Positions 34,361 to 44,846 of a stretch of DNA of 51,554 nt are shown here, one piece after another (positions within the stretch are counted from its first letter, which is position 1; every line of letters begins with the position of its first letter). Made by a program: the position numbers and the translations under genes. Below the pieces are notes generated by a model. That model was not told the DNA's origin, searched no databases, and saw only the letters and a list, made by a program, of their open reading frames with translations. The stretch is from CAZRIZ01 sp964625885 (GTDB lineage Bacteria > Patescibacteriota > Saccharimonadia > Saccharimonadales > Saccharimonadaceae), in NCBI GenBank assembly GCA_964625885.1, contig CAZVBM010000005.1, positions 1 to 51,554 of the forward strand, given 5' to 3'.

Positions 34361-37300
34361 TAGCGTGATGGCAAAACTCCTCCAACAGCAGTATTAATGG
34401 TCGCGTAGGTTTCGGCGCTCCAACTATTAACCTGTTCGTGAATGGCTCCTCTAAAAACCTCGTTACTGTGATACTCTTTTGTAAATACATCCATGGCTAG
34501 GCTTGACATTACACTAGCATCGAGAGTGACTTTAATACCGCTACTATCGAGCGACGGCTCTAAAACTTGATGAACCATATCACTTCTAATGGCATTCCTT
34601 TGATTTAGATTAACATCACTAGTTGGATTAGCCCAATCGGTTGCGTTGTAGTTGCCCCAGACGTCACCGTTAGCATCGGGATTGGCTCGCCAATAGGTCT
34701 CCATACCCTTTAGTGCGCCAGTGGCTGAAAAATCATTACTACCCTTGAAAACACCCTCAGTTTGGCGATGTGCATCTTGAAGATCGGCTTGGCTAGCTCC
34801 TCGCTGTTTTGCAAAATTCATTGCTTGAGCGTGAGATTCGCGATCAAACTCCATGCCATTTTGTTGTCGGTACTTAGCTCTGGCTAGGGAGGCAGCCAAA
34901 ACCATCTCACTAGTGGTAACGCCGCTTAGTTGTAGAGCAACTACCCCCTTAGATTTATCTAATTTAGGTGCTTTAGCCCCTCCCCTAATTTGTGACAAGA
35001 TTGATTCGGCGTCTTCTAAAGACATACTGTTGGCAATTTGCTCACGTTTAGCACTTTGCATACCGCGACTCTTTATGGTTTGTTCGGCACCGAATTTACT
35101 AGTAGCATAGCCAGTTCTTCTAATAATCTCACTCTTTATACTTTGTCCGGGATAACGCCAAAATCTACCTTTTAGTTCGCCACGATTAGCTAAATCGGTT
35201 GCGGCTTGCTTGCGTTGAAGACGGTAGTATCTCATGCCACCCTCTTTTGGTGCGGGCATTTTGCCAGTAAGGAGTCCGTTACTCCACTTTGAGGCTTTAC
35301 TAACCAATCCGCCAATCATAGGTACAAACTTGCCTGTTTTAACAACAATAAATGGTGATATTAAGAATGGCAAAATTAGCATGGTGTGAGAGATTAACCC
35401 GTTAATAAAACCACTATCAGTGTTTTGACTGATGAGAAAAGCAATACGAGAAACACCGAAAATTAATGCCATCATTGGGTAAAGTAGTAAAGCAAAGCCA
35501 ATGGTGCGTGCCCAGAAAGAAACAATTTTCTGGGTGTTTGGCATGGTGTATAGAACGACGGCGATGGGGGCAAAAACAGTGGCTAGAATTAGAGCTGCAT
35601 CACGACCAACCATAACAAATAACTGTACAATAATAGCGATAGCCCAGAGGAAAGACATGACAATTAGAGTGATGATGTCGAGCGCACTGTTGATAAAATC
35701 GTTCCAAAAGCTGGCTTTCATGACAGCGCTATTAACGAGATTGGTGTCATGAATTTTAAGACCAGTTATATTAATAAGAGTGTTATAAAGTCCACTACCT
35801 ACAATATTACTAACCTCAACTAAAAGCCTTATAGCAAAGAACGATAGGTTAATTAAAATTACAGCTACTATCAATTTTGGCAACATTTTTTTAACGCCGT
35901 AGTTACTAATGCCTAAACCAGTTGCCTGAGATAATATAATAACTAGCAGGGCAATTATGGCAACAATGTTGGCTATTTGGGAAGCTATCTGCCAGATCTG
36001 AAAAGTCTTATTATTGGCGTCATCGTCTTTGTGACCAACTAAATGAGATTTGATTCCCATGATTGAGCTGAGAATGTTATACCCCCAATCGAAGCCGTCA
36101 AGCAGTGGCTTGGCGGTCCCACAGAGCGTCCACCCTAGCCCACCCTCAACCTGACAAACAAAGTCCCGATTTTGGCTGGTTACGGCGGTGTTCAGTGTAG
36201 GATCTATTTTGCATGCCCTAATTTGACTCTTATCAGGATTGTTTAGAACTTTTTGAATGGCATCTTTTTCACTGGAGCTAAGAGGTTTCCAGTTGATGTA
36301 ACTATAATCATTATTTACTTTATCTTTTATGTCAATAATGTTCCAAAATAGCGTTTGTAGGAACATTGGTTGGGTTTTGTATGTACTGAGTAATCCAGCA
36401 GAGTCTCGCTCACCAATAATACTGCGACAGCTGGTAATCTTTTCACAAGAGTCTGCTTTGCAGAGATTAATTAAGTTATTAGCTCCATGAATTGATGTAT
36501 TTTGGCTATCAAAGACACAAATACCATAATTGATGTCCGGCATAGAGCTTCCAGAGACCCTCAAGATAGAGTTAAGCTTAGATGCAGTAAAACACGCAAC
36601 TTGATAATGTGACTCTGGAGTTATTTCGTCCTCACTAATGTAATATTTGTCGGTAATGGTCGTGAATAAATAATGTTCTTCGGGCATAATCGATATTCCT
36701 GAGGTTATTTTGCTCGCCGAAGCATAATTAATAGAACCATATTGAGTTAGTCCGATTAGTGTCGCTAACCGTTTTTTCTGAAGGTCATCTAGTTGACAAT
36801 AAGATTGTCCATCTCTAGTACAACTATCTAATACAGTTGAGATATAACGAGCGTATAAGCTCATCTCCTCGAACTGTGCCATGGTGAGGTTATTAGCAAG
36901 ACCGTCACCGGGCGGTAGTTTGATGTCTTCCTCTGGTGATGTAACCGGAGTCTCGCCGTGGGTAGCCTTCTCTAACTCATTTAGTTTGTTGACGCACAGA
37001 GGATATTTTCTTTGTATTTCTTCACATTTAGCCTTGTCGTCTCTATTGAGAAGCGAGCATCGGTCATGAATGGCGGTGGCTAATAGTGGAAATGATTCTG
37101 TTAAAAAGAAGCAATCATTGTCTCTGCTGGTAAGGTTGTTAATAAGCTCTTTGCCACGATCGTCTGGATTATAAAGCTTAAAAGTGCATTGACCAGCCGA
37201 TTTGTCCCACGACCCAACCATTGGTGTCTCGAACGTTGGACCAGCGTGGCCGCCCTCTGGGACGCATGGCTGCGGGTAGACACACAAAAGCCTAATGCTG

Positions 37301-37686
37301 TCTAGCAGCAAGTCGTTTAGATGAGGTAAGCTTGCGGTGGTGGAATCGTAGACGTTTCCGTCCTTATTTGCTAGCTCGCTGTATTTTGGTGAGATAACGA
37401 GCCTGTCCTGGCAATTAATAGCCCAACTAGATGGTCCTCTTGGATCCAAACTTAATATCTCTCCGTATGAATAAACCGGTTTATTACAAAGAGACCATTC
37501 TAGTGACCATCCTGTGGGGTTGGCCTTGAGCTTCTCTGGACAAAGAACTGTCTTGAAGTATTCGTTAGCGCTTAATGGCTCAGCAGCGAAAGTGTTCTCT
37601 ACAGGAGTGAGTCCAATCATAATAGAGGCACTAAGTAGTGTGATCAGAGCGAGAAATCTTATTCTTAAGTCCTTTCTTTGACTCAT
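34360..37686 (-). CDS. VirB6/TrbL-like polytopic T4SS protein with large Cys-containing ectodomain (paralogue 3 of 5)
   Basis: 1108 aa. Signal-like helix (about 10-32); ectodomain of about 480 residues with many cysteines ('CQVEGGLGWTLCG' just before the membrane core). The core reads 'IASQIANIVAIIALLVIILSQ', 'PKLIVAVILINLSFFAIRLL' and 'VEVSNIVGSGLYNTL', followed by further helices and a hydrophilic tail of about 310 residues. Its stop is shared with the next GTG start (1-nt overlap), and it overlaps the upstream gene by ATGA. The Cys-rich ectodomain suggests disulfide-stabilised surface structure. Channel function is inferred from VirB6 family resemblance only. Confidence 0.82.
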   Translation of the reverse strand: MSQRKDLRIRFLALITLLSASIMIGLTPVENTFAAEPLSANEYFKTVLCPEKLKANPTGWSLEWSLCNKPVYSYGEILSLDPRGPSSWAINCQDRLVISPKYSELANKDGNVYDSTTASLPHLNDLLLDSIRLLCVYPQPCVPEGGHAGPTFETPMVGSWDKSAGQCTFKLYNPDDRGKELINNLTSRDNDCFFLTESFPLLATAIHDRCSLLNRDDKAKCEEIQRKYPLCVNKLNELEKATHGETPVTSPEEDIKLPPGDGLANNLTMAQFEEMSLYARYISTVLDSCTRDGQSYCQLDDLQKKRLATLIGLTQYGSINYASASKITSGISIMPEEHYLFTTITDKYYISEDEITPESHYQVACFTASKLNSILRVSGSSMPDINYGICVFDSQNTSIHGANNLINLCKADSCEKITSCRSIIGERDSAGLLSTYKTQPMFLQTLFWNIIDIKDKVNNDYSYINWKPLSSSEKDAIQKVLNNPDKSQIRACKIDPTLNTAVTSQNRDFVCQVEGGLGWTLCGTAKPLLDGFDWGYNILSSIMGIKSHLVGHKDDDANNKTFQIWQIASQIANIVAIIALLVIILSQATGLGISNYGVKKMLPKLIVAVILINLSFFAIRLLVEVSNIVGSGLYNTLINITGLKIHDTNLVNSAVMKASFWNDFINSALDIITLIVMSFLWAIAIIVQLFVMVGRDAALILATVFAPIAVVLYTMPNTQKIVSFWARTIGFALLLYPMMALIFGVSRIAFLISQNTDSGFINGLISHTMLILPFLISPFIVVKTGKFVPMIGGLVSKASKWSNGLLTGKMPAPKEGGMRYYRLQRKQAATDLANRGELKGRFWRYPGQSIKSEIIRRTGYATSKFGAEQTIKSRGMQSAKREQIANSMSLEDAESILSQIRGGAKAPKLDKSKGVVALQLSGVTTSEMVLAASLARAKYRQQNGMEFDRESHAQAMNFAKQRGASQADLQDAHRQTEGVFKGSNDFSATGALKGMETYWRANPDANGDVWGNYNATDWANPTSDVNLNQRNAIRSDMVHQVLEPSLDSSGIKVTLDASVMSSLAMDVFTKEYHSNEVFRGAIHEQVNSWSAETYATINTAVGGVLPSR

Positions 37687-40600
37687 CGTTCAATCCTCTT
37701 TGGTTCTATGCCCACTAATTTCATCATCTCAACTGCACCGAGCTTTTCGGCGTCGGCTTGACTGGCTACGCCAAATGACCCTGCTACGCCATGTTTGTCC
37801 ATTGAGTTAAAGATTGAAACGGCGATATCTTTACTAATGGCTGCACGAATACTAGGTGCAAGTTTATGCCAATTTCGCCCGATTAAATATATATTATGTC
37901 CCATGACACGATTTTTAGCGTCTGCTGGCGTAGTTACGCCAGATAAGTTGATATTAGCGTTAATTTCTTTTAGGATTAACCTGCGGGCGTTATGAGTGGT
38001 TACTACCCCAATGTTTTTGTCTGAAGTCCGGGATTCGTCTAATAATTTGGAGTACCATCTATCTGGGGTTAGACCGGAGAATTCTTTTACTAAGGTGGTA
38101 TTTAGTTCATACTGGCTAGGTAGACGAGCGTCGCTGTAATCGGCACTCCAGCCTTCTGGCAAAGAACCTGTGGAATTATCATTAACAACATCAGCGATGT
38201 TATCCAGCCTCTTAACGGCGTGACGAATCCTAGTCGAACCTTCTTTAATGATACGTTTTGTTTCAGGAATAGTCATGGTTGTTTTAGGTGGTTTTGGCTT
38301 AGTCACGTAGCGTAGGCCAGTAACCTCTGAAAAGCCCAAACCTTTGTGGCCATCACCGTTATTGCCCAAATTTTGATTAACAACTTCTAATAATCGAGCT
38401 GCATAGTTAATGTTCTCAGCTTGCTCTTCAGTGATTTCATCAACGTTACCTTTACTATCAACTATGTATGAGCTACTGGTTGAAGCAACAACTTTGCCAG
38501 CACTATTTGTGCTCCAACTATTTCCAACTAAGGTGCTCATACCTTTTGTAATAAGGTTGTTGCTCTTTGTTACATCGTAGCCTGGATGCGATGATTCAGT
38601 GTTAATAGCAGCGCTTATTAAGGTTCTTTTGGTAGCGCCACTGGCCTTTAGGGCAGTTAGGATTGTTAAGTCACTCGGTGTTAATCCAGGCGTAGCTGCA
38701 GTAATCTTACTTAAATCTCCCCCATTTTCGATAATCGCTTCACGAAGAGCAAAGGAGGAGTGCTCTAGATTGTTAGAGGCGTCCACAATGTCAGCTGAAG
38801 CCTCAATAGCACGCTCTTTAGATTTCATTTGAGCTTTTAAGAATCCCATCAACTCAATATCGCCATTTTTCTTAGCCATACCATAGGATATGCCAATGTA
38901 AGAGTTTTTATTAACACCGCTTTCTTCGGCATTTTTAAAAGCTTTCTGGTAGAGGGTCTTGTCAGTAACGGCATTCTTTGCGAGTAGGATTGGTGCTACG
39001 GTATTAACGTTATACATTCGTCCATGATTTTGGCGAACAATTAAATTGTATTGCTCTTTCTGGGGTTGACTCAATGCCTGATAGAAGCTGCCTTGTTGGC
39101 CACCATCTATGATTAAAGCTTGTAACAACACAACGTCGTTACCAATCATGTCCATGGTCTTAACCTGTTCAGCACGGTCGGCCGAGAAAGTGGCGCTCAT
39201 GCCTAAATCGTGAACTGCTCCAGACGACATCCAATTAAGTAGTTTGTTGTCAAATCGAGGTTTGAACTGAGATCTCTCACTTGCAAGTTTAGATTTTTGA
39301 TATTGCTTAGTGCGCCTTCTTTGGGTGTTGCCGATAGCAAGGTTGGTTAAGCCTTGTTTAGCATAACTCCCTATACTTCTTCGGAAAAATGAATCTTGAC
39401 TACGTTTAGCATTGCGCTGTTGTAGACCGCCGGTTATATGATCAGTTCCACGAGTAAACTTAGCAGCTAGTTTAGCGGATGAGCTAAATAAGCTTTTGGC
39501 GGCAAACGGGGTTATCAGTATAGCCAAGAAAGGTAAGCTGTTGGCTACGAGTGGCATCAAATAAGTCGCCATACCAGTTCTTTGTACGCCAGACATTAGC
39601 GCTTTGGTTAAACGTGAAGTTGAATAAAGAGCTTGGACGACTGGATAAATTGAGAGCATAGCTAGATACATCTTGAACCATTTTTTAGATAGTGATTGGC
39701 CGCCAGGAGCAGCCATTACAGCGAAAGCTAAGGGTGAGATGATGACAAGAAGAATAAGTAGAACTTGGCGCATTGATAATATTATTAACAGTCCGGCTAC
39801 GCTAAATAAGATAATACCTAGTGTAGGCAGGGCGATTGCTAAAATGCCGGCTATCACAAGAGCACTACTGCTAGATTTGAATATAATTGCCTCAAAAGTA
39901 GTCTCAGATAGCTTTATACCTGATGTGACATTGTTAAGTACGTCGCTAACGCCATCGCCAAGAATGTTGGATATAGCGATACCAGCTTGACTAATAAAGA
40001 ATGATAAGTTAATTAGTATAGCCCCGACTAACAGCCGCGGCAAGGCGGTCTTGATTTGGTAATTGGTTAAGCCAAAGCCGGTTACCTGAGAAATAGTAAC
40101 AATAATAAGGGTTATAACTAATATAATATTAGCGATATTACGGACATTCTCCCAGACTTGTTTTATCCTAATATCACTAAAGGCGTTAGTGTCAATTGAA
40201 AAAATCTCATCAATAACCTTTTGAATACTGTCAGCAGCGTTGGTACTAGTTTTTAGAACTGGGCAAAAAATCCAGCGGCCGCGCCTAAAGGCCTCAGTTC
40301 GATTCATGAAGTCACAAACATCCTTGCCTTTCAGGTTGGGTGATATAGCTTCAACGTAGCAATTCAAAGCGTTGAGTTTGCAATTAGTTCGTTTAAGGTC
40401 GTTATTACCGTGATATTCTTGACAGAGCTTGCCTAAGGTTACGGGAATAAGTTGGTTTAAGCGGTGCTCGGTTTTACCGCTAGCACGGATTTCTTTAGTA
40501 TTGTCATCGTATGGCCTATAATCATATTTAGCACTGCCCGTAGTTGATAGAGTATTACCAAATGACGGATCAATAATTGAACAGTTGGCCGCATCTTCTC

Positions 40601-41861
40601 CTAGCTCTCGGGTGATGATGTCAGAAAATGATTGGTCAGGACTATTCTCGAGCAGATTAGCAATATAGTCGCATGAGTTGCAAAAAATCGGCAAGCTGTC
40701 AGCGTGATTTAAATAGCTAACCTTGCATTTCTCATTGCATTGCTCACGAATTTTTTCGACTTTCTCTTTTCGCGATGCTTTATCTTCTTTCTCAAATCTA
40801 ATCCCCATATAATGATTATGTTGATAAGTTTGGTAAACAATTCGCCGTTCGTTGGTTGGTACAATTAATCCAGATACCATGGTGGTGGCATCGATTATTT
40901 CTGCAGCCTTGTCATTAAATAGAGCATCCTCAGTTTGGAAGCCAACGCAGTTGCGGGTTAGCTGGAATGAGTTTAAGATACCACGTTCGACACTTAAAGC
41001 CTTTGAATCATTTTTGCCTTTCTCGCCAAGAGGCATGAGTAGGCGAAGAACTAGGTTGGCCGCACCATAACAAGCGGTATCATTTTTTCTATTGTCGCCG
41101 ACGCCACTAGCTTTGTGATAAAATACTGTGCCTCGATCGATAACGTGGTTACCGCAGATTTGTTTAGCTCCATTGTTAGGAACGAGCTCAAACATTTGAT
41201 TGTAGATATAGCCACTACTAGCGCCGGGCTCAATTTTGGCGAAGAATCCTATGCCAATTGAGGAACTGTTCTTTAGCAGATTTTCCAGTTTTTCATTGGA
41301 TGGTATGTCCCCGCCAGTGACACCTTTGTAGTATTTGTTTAATTCTGCAAATCCGCCTTCCGCAAAGACGCGCAAAAAGTCAGATGAGAAGTAGGCAAGC
41401 GATCCGTCATCAGAAGCCTCTTGGCTACGAACAAACACAACGGCTCGGTTGTTTTTGTCAATTCCAACACTCTTGCCGGGGTAGATATTGTTAATTAAGT
41501 CGACCATTGCTCCCCAAACGCCATTTCTTAGGTATATTTTGTCAACTTTGCCATTACTACCTCTGTTGAATAGAGCTTCTGATCCAGTAGCAAATTCGCA
41601 ATAAGTATTTTCGGGTGTGCCCAACTTACCAAAGGCATAAGGTTGGCAATAACACTGTTTGCCGATAGTGTCGCAAGTTATAGTACGAGTAGCACAATAT
41701 AAGTCAGGACAGACGATGCTATCGCCGGTTTCCACACATTCTAAGTTGGTTGGTCCAAGTGCATAAGTGGGCTGATTAAAAATCAGTAGTTCAATCGCCA
41801 ATCCCAAACCAGCGATTAGCCACAAATACTTAAATTTTGACCACCTCTTCATTCCCTCCAA
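37683..41861 (-). CDS. VirB6/TrbL-like polytopic T4SS protein with very large Cys-rich ectodomain (paralogue 4 of 5)
   Basis: 1392 aa, the largest of the five. N-terminal signal helix (about 12-34), then an ectodomain of about 510 residues. It opens with a dense Cys cluster ('CVETGDSIVCPDLYCATRT', then 'CDTIGKQCYCQ'), and 'RRGRWIFCPVLK' stands before the core. The core is 'VRNIANIILVITLIIVTISQ', 'PRLLVGAILINLSFFISQAG' and 'IAISNILGDGVSDVL'. The tail of about 580 residues is hydrophilic and helical. It overlaps the next gene by ATGA. A 46-nt gap separates it from the operon's first gene. Confidence 0.82.
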   Translation of the reverse strand: MEGMKRWSKFKYLWLIAGLGLAIELLIFNQPTYALGPTNLECVETGDSIVCPDLYCATRTITCDTIGKQCYCQPYAFGKLGTPENTYCEFATGSEALFNRGSNGKVDKIYLRNGVWGAMVDLINNIYPGKSVGIDKNNRAVVFVRSQEASDDGSLAYFSSDFLRVFAEGGFAELNKYYKGVTGGDIPSNEKLENLLKNSSSIGIGFFAKIEPGASSGYIYNQMFELVPNNGAKQICGNHVIDRGTVFYHKASGVGDNRKNDTACYGAANLVLRLLMPLGEKGKNDSKALSVERGILNSFQLTRNCVGFQTEDALFNDKAAEIIDATTMVSGLIVPTNERRIVYQTYQHNHYMGIRFEKEDKASRKEKVEKIREQCNEKCKVSYLNHADSLPIFCNSCDYIANLLENSPDQSFSDIITRELGEDAANCSIIDPSFGNTLSTTGSAKYDYRPYDDNTKEIRASGKTEHRLNQLIPVTLGKLCQEYHGNNDLKRTNCKLNALNCYVEAISPNLKGKDVCDFMNRTEAFRRGRWIFCPVLKTSTNAADSIQKVIDEIFSIDTNAFSDIRIKQVWENVRNIANIILVITLIIVTISQVTGFGLTNYQIKTALPRLLVGAILINLSFFISQAGIAISNILGDGVSDVLNNVTSGIKLSETTFEAIIFKSSSSALVIAGILAIALPTLGIILFSVAGLLIILSMRQVLLILLVIISPLAFAVMAAPGGQSLSKKWFKMYLAMLSIYPVVQALYSTSRLTKALMSGVQRTGMATYLMPLVANSLPFLAILITPFAAKSLFSSSAKLAAKFTRGTDHITGGLQQRNAKRSQDSFFRRSIGSYAKQGLTNLAIGNTQRRRTKQYQKSKLASERSQFKPRFDNKLLNWMSSGAVHDLGMSATFSADRAEQVKTMDMIGNDVVLLQALIIDGGQQGSFYQALSQPQKEQYNLIVRQNHGRMYNVNTVAPILLAKNAVTDKTLYQKAFKNAEESGVNKNSYIGISYGMAKKNGDIELMGFLKAQMKSKERAIEASADIVDASNNLEHSSFALREAIIENGGDLSKITAATPGLTPSDLTILTALKASGATKRTLISAAINTESSHPGYDVTKSNNLITKGMSTLVGNSWSTNSAGKVVASTSSSYIVDSKGNVDEITEEQAENINYAARLLEVVNQNLGNNGDGHKGLGFSEVTGLRYVTKPKPPKTTMTIPETKRIIKEGSTRIRHAVKRLDNIADVVNDNSTGSLPEGWSADYSDARLPSQYELNTTLVKEFSGLTPDRWYSKLLDESRTSDKNIGVVTTHNARRLILKEINANINLSGVTTPADAKNRVMGHNIYLIGRNWHKLAPSIRAAISKDIAVSIFNSMDKHGVAGSFGVASQADAEKLGAVEMMKLVGIEPKRIER

Positions 41862-41907
41862 TTATCTTATAAAACGCTTGTGGTTGCAAGTGCGGACCAT
41901 TGTGCCG

Positions 41908-44835
41908 CTACTTACGCTTAACCCCATTAAATTTTTTATTCTTAACAATTTTGTCAACTGTACCGATGATTGCGTCAATCTTTTGGATCTGGATATCCTG
42001 TAACAAGTAAGCGGTCATTGGGTCGGTTCTAGCCTTTATTAGATTTTTCTTAAATTTAACCAAATTATCATAGGCCACCTGCGGGTTCTTGGTTTTCTTA
42101 TCACTTTGCTCCAATAGGTTTTCTAACATGTTAGCTCGCATTTGACCATCATTGTTCGGGTTGGCAAGATCAATATATTCATTGTTTGCCATTTTCTTAA
42201 GTCCTTGTAGCATGGTATCAAGCTCATCCTTGCTGCGAGTAGCAATAGCCTGGGCTGAATACCTACCCTTAGCGATATTCTCCGAAGCCACCTCATAATA
42301 GGTGTCGCGGCCACGGAAACGATCTTGGCGCATATAGTCCGGTGTCTTGATACCCATCATCTTATTGCCGCCAACCTTAGATAGCATCAAGTCGACCACC
42401 TCTTCTCGGAAGTTATTGAGTGTCGCGTCAACAGCTAATACGTTGCCGTGTTCGTCTTTTACTTCTCGACCAACGGTTGCTATTTGAATGTATTCATGAA
42501 TATCATCACGGGGTGCTTCACCCAATCGCAGAGCTGCAGCCCAGCGTAATAATGCGGCGCTTTCTTTAGAACGCATATCAAGAACATATTCCTTACCATC
42601 GATACCGGTGCGCTTGATGATGTTGCCTGATTTCTGTAACTCTTCGTTAATGTCTGACATCTTTTCGCCTTCATTAGTGTAGTAATCGGTCCCTGACACA
42701 AATGCTAAGGCGTCGGTTTCTGATAAGTTGACTTGTTTTAGTAACTCTTGAGCTGAGGCAATGACAGCCTGGCGTTCAGCACGCTGGGCTTTAATAACGT
42801 CGGCCAGAATAACATCTTTGTAGTCTGTATTAATGTTAGCCATAGCGTTATGTAGGTCGGTTTCGCCGTAACCTAGTTCGATTGGAACGGTAACATTTTC
42901 AATTGTTCGTTTGGTCTGGAAGTCTTGCTGCATGATAGTAGTGGCTTGCATCTCGCGCTCAGCAATTTGCTTGGTTAGACTAGATTTTGCAACTTCGTAT
43001 TCAATTGAGTTAGTGATGTGGCTAATGCCTTTAAACTCCATAACTGGCTTGCCGGTGATCTTATCAAGCACAACCTCGCCGTCTTTAACTTTAACTTGGA
43101 ACATATCACGATCAACCTTAGCCTGGATGGTATTAAAGGCAACGTCAACTTGACGTTTGTTGGCACTGGCTATAGCCTCGGCGCCGCGAGCAGCCATCTC
43201 TTCGCGAGCGTCAGCATTAGCGGGGCGCTGATCGACATCAAGCCGGCTACTGCGCTGAGCGTAGAGCGCTTCTTGTCGGGCTTTGGCAGCGCGCAATCTA
43301 GCTTCATCACGCCGTCGTCCTTGGTTGAAGGTTCGGGCTACACCGCGCGGCGTGAAGCGCCCAAACGGCGTTTTAGATTCACCAGATTCATAGCGGGCTT
43401 TTTGGATCTCCTGCTTGCGACGCAAGAACTCTTGTGCTCCTTCGCCAATACTCTTGGTACTGTTGCTAGCGGCGTTGGTGACGCGGTCCATGATGGCATC
43501 GGAAGATTTAATAATGCCAATTAATAGACCAAATGGAATCACTTTAACGATTAGGCCAACCAATATCAGTATGAAGCTGTCATTGGCAGTCTGGATGATG
43601 ATGCTACTAGCGAGCTGAGAGGCGCCGTATATTAATGCGAATATTGGAAAGATAGCTAAGATTTTGATGAATGATTTCCACCACTGCTCAAACCACTTCT
43701 CCGTGTTAGGCAGGAGGTTTAAGACGAAGGCTAGCGGTGACACGATCGTTAAGATGATAACCAAAGCCTGACGAGCTGACAAAGCAATCACCACTGCCAC
43801 AATAGTAGCGAGAGCGCCAGCCATGCCGCCCAGCACCAATAGGGTTGCGCCAACAATACCGCCGTTCAGAGCCAGAATTAGGCTTCCTGCACCGTAGACA
43901 CTTGCTAACAAGCTGGCCCAGGTAACGCCGCTTATGGCCATTAAATCACTATCTGGCATGGTTGAGCTCTGGATCTTCAAGAAAATGTCGGCAACGGAAT
44001 GGCCAATTAGGTTAAATACGTCTACTAGCAGAACACAAATAGTTAACGATAAGTTAACCAGCACTGCGGTAACGATTAGTCGCGGGAAGATTTTTTTGAT
44101 GGTGTAGTTGGATAGTCCAAAGCCGGTAACATAGGACAAGGTGATGATAATAAATAGAATTATGAAGACCATGTTAGAAATACCGCGAATAATTGACCAG
44201 ATGGCATAAAGGGGCTTGTCATGACCAGTAGCAAATTGCCGGTTGGTATCAATTGGTGAGATTACTAAAATGTCAGTTACGGTATCGTAGAGATCGTCTA
44301 GCGCTGTAGCCAGAGCGTTGGCGAGCGGACAGACAATCCAGCCAATCCAGGGTATATTACAGTTCCGTATAGTTGGAATCTCACCCTTAACAACAGTGAT
44401 GTCGTCCTTGATAATCTGGATGTCGGAATAGGTTTTGGTGTCGGTGTTAAATTTTAGCTTGACGTATTGGCCCTTGGTTGGATTACTCTTACTATTAACC
44501 GCCATTAGATGGGCGTCAGTTTGACCCTTGTCGGTTGGGTTGATGTAGACATAGTAAATTACTCCTGGCTGGAAAGAGAAGTTCTTGTGTAGATTGGTTA
44601 AGCTATCCCCTGCTTGGACTGTGTTGGGACCAGAGAAGATCATGCGGTTATAGTAAAGCTGATTCAGATCTTCGTTAATAATCGCGCTAGTTGGCATGCT
44701 CGCGGTTGGTAGAGCCTGGGTGGTTTGGGGTGTCAAAAAACTACTCACTAAGGTAGCAAGTAAATAAATAAAGAGCATAAAGCTGCCCTTGCGCCGCATG
44801 GTTAGGGGCGCTCTCTTTTTATGTCTCCCAAACAT
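41908..44835 (-). CDS. VirB6/TrbL-like polytopic T4SS protein, first gene of the T4SS operon (paralogue 5 of 5)
   Basis: 975 aa from the ATG at 44835. The frame is open to 44868, but that start falls inside the promoter, while 44835 has AGG just upstream and lies about 5 nt after the expected transcription start. A signal-like helix (about 19-40) precedes a short ectodomain (to about 190) ending 'CNIPWIGWIVCPLANAL'. The core reads 'IRGISNMVFIILFIIITLSY', 'PRLIVTAVLVNLSLTICVLL' and 'VDVFNLIGHSVADIF'. About 500 residues of charged, coiled-coil-like cytoplasmic tail follow ('RREEARLRAAKARQEALYA'-type composition near 510). G+C content is visibly higher than in the origin genes. Confidence 0.84.
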   Translation of the reverse strand: MFGRHKKRAPLTMRRKGSFMLFIYLLATLVSSFLTPQTTQALPTASMPTSAIINEDLNQLYYNRMIFSGPNTVQAGDSLTNLHKNFSFQPGVIYYVYINPTDKGQTDAHLMAVNSKSNPTKGQYVKLKFNTDTKTYSDIQIIKDDITVVKGEIPTIRNCNIPWIGWIVCPLANALATALDDLYDTVTDILVISPIDTNRQFATGHDKPLYAIWSIIRGISNMVFIILFIIITLSYVTGFGLSNYTIKKIFPRLIVTAVLVNLSLTICVLLVDVFNLIGHSVADIFLKIQSSTMPDSDLMAISGVTWASLLASVYGAGSLILALNGGIVGATLLVLGGMAGALATIVAVVIALSARQALVIILTIVSPLAFVLNLLPNTEKWFEQWWKSFIKILAIFPIFALIYGASQLASSIIIQTANDSFILILVGLIVKVIPFGLLIGIIKSSDAIMDRVTNAASNSTKSIGEGAQEFLRRKQEIQKARYESGESKTPFGRFTPRGVARTFNQGRRRDEARLRAAKARQEALYAQRSSRLDVDQRPANADAREEMAARGAEAIASANKRQVDVAFNTIQAKVDRDMFQVKVKDGEVVLDKITGKPVMEFKGISHITNSIEYEVAKSSLTKQIAEREMQATTIMQQDFQTKRTIENVTVPIELGYGETDLHNAMANINTDYKDVILADVIKAQRAERQAVIASAQELLKQVNLSETDALAFVSGTDYYTNEGEKMSDINEELQKSGNIIKRTGIDGKEYVLDMRSKESAALLRWAAALRLGEAPRDDIHEYIQIATVGREVKDEHGNVLAVDATLNNFREEVVDLMLSKVGGNKMMGIKTPDYMRQDRFRGRDTYYEVASENIAKGRYSAQAIATRSKDELDTMLQGLKKMANNEYIDLANPNNDGQMRANMLENLLEQSDKKTKNPQVAYDNLVKFKKNLIKARTDPMTAYLLQDIQIQKIDAIIGTVDKIVKNKKFNGVKRK

Positions 44836-44846
44836 AATACCTGTTA

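Noticed and set aside
37683..37686. Reassigned UGA codon (as in some CPR groups)
   Set aside because: TGA serves as a normal stop in tight ATGA overlaps here and at 17742-17745, and frames close properly without recoding.
43018..43524. 168-codon open frame on the plus strand inside the first VirB6-like gene
   Set aside because: It is antisense to a well-supported protein with a conserved core, has no start signals, and its length reflects the composition of the charged tail region.
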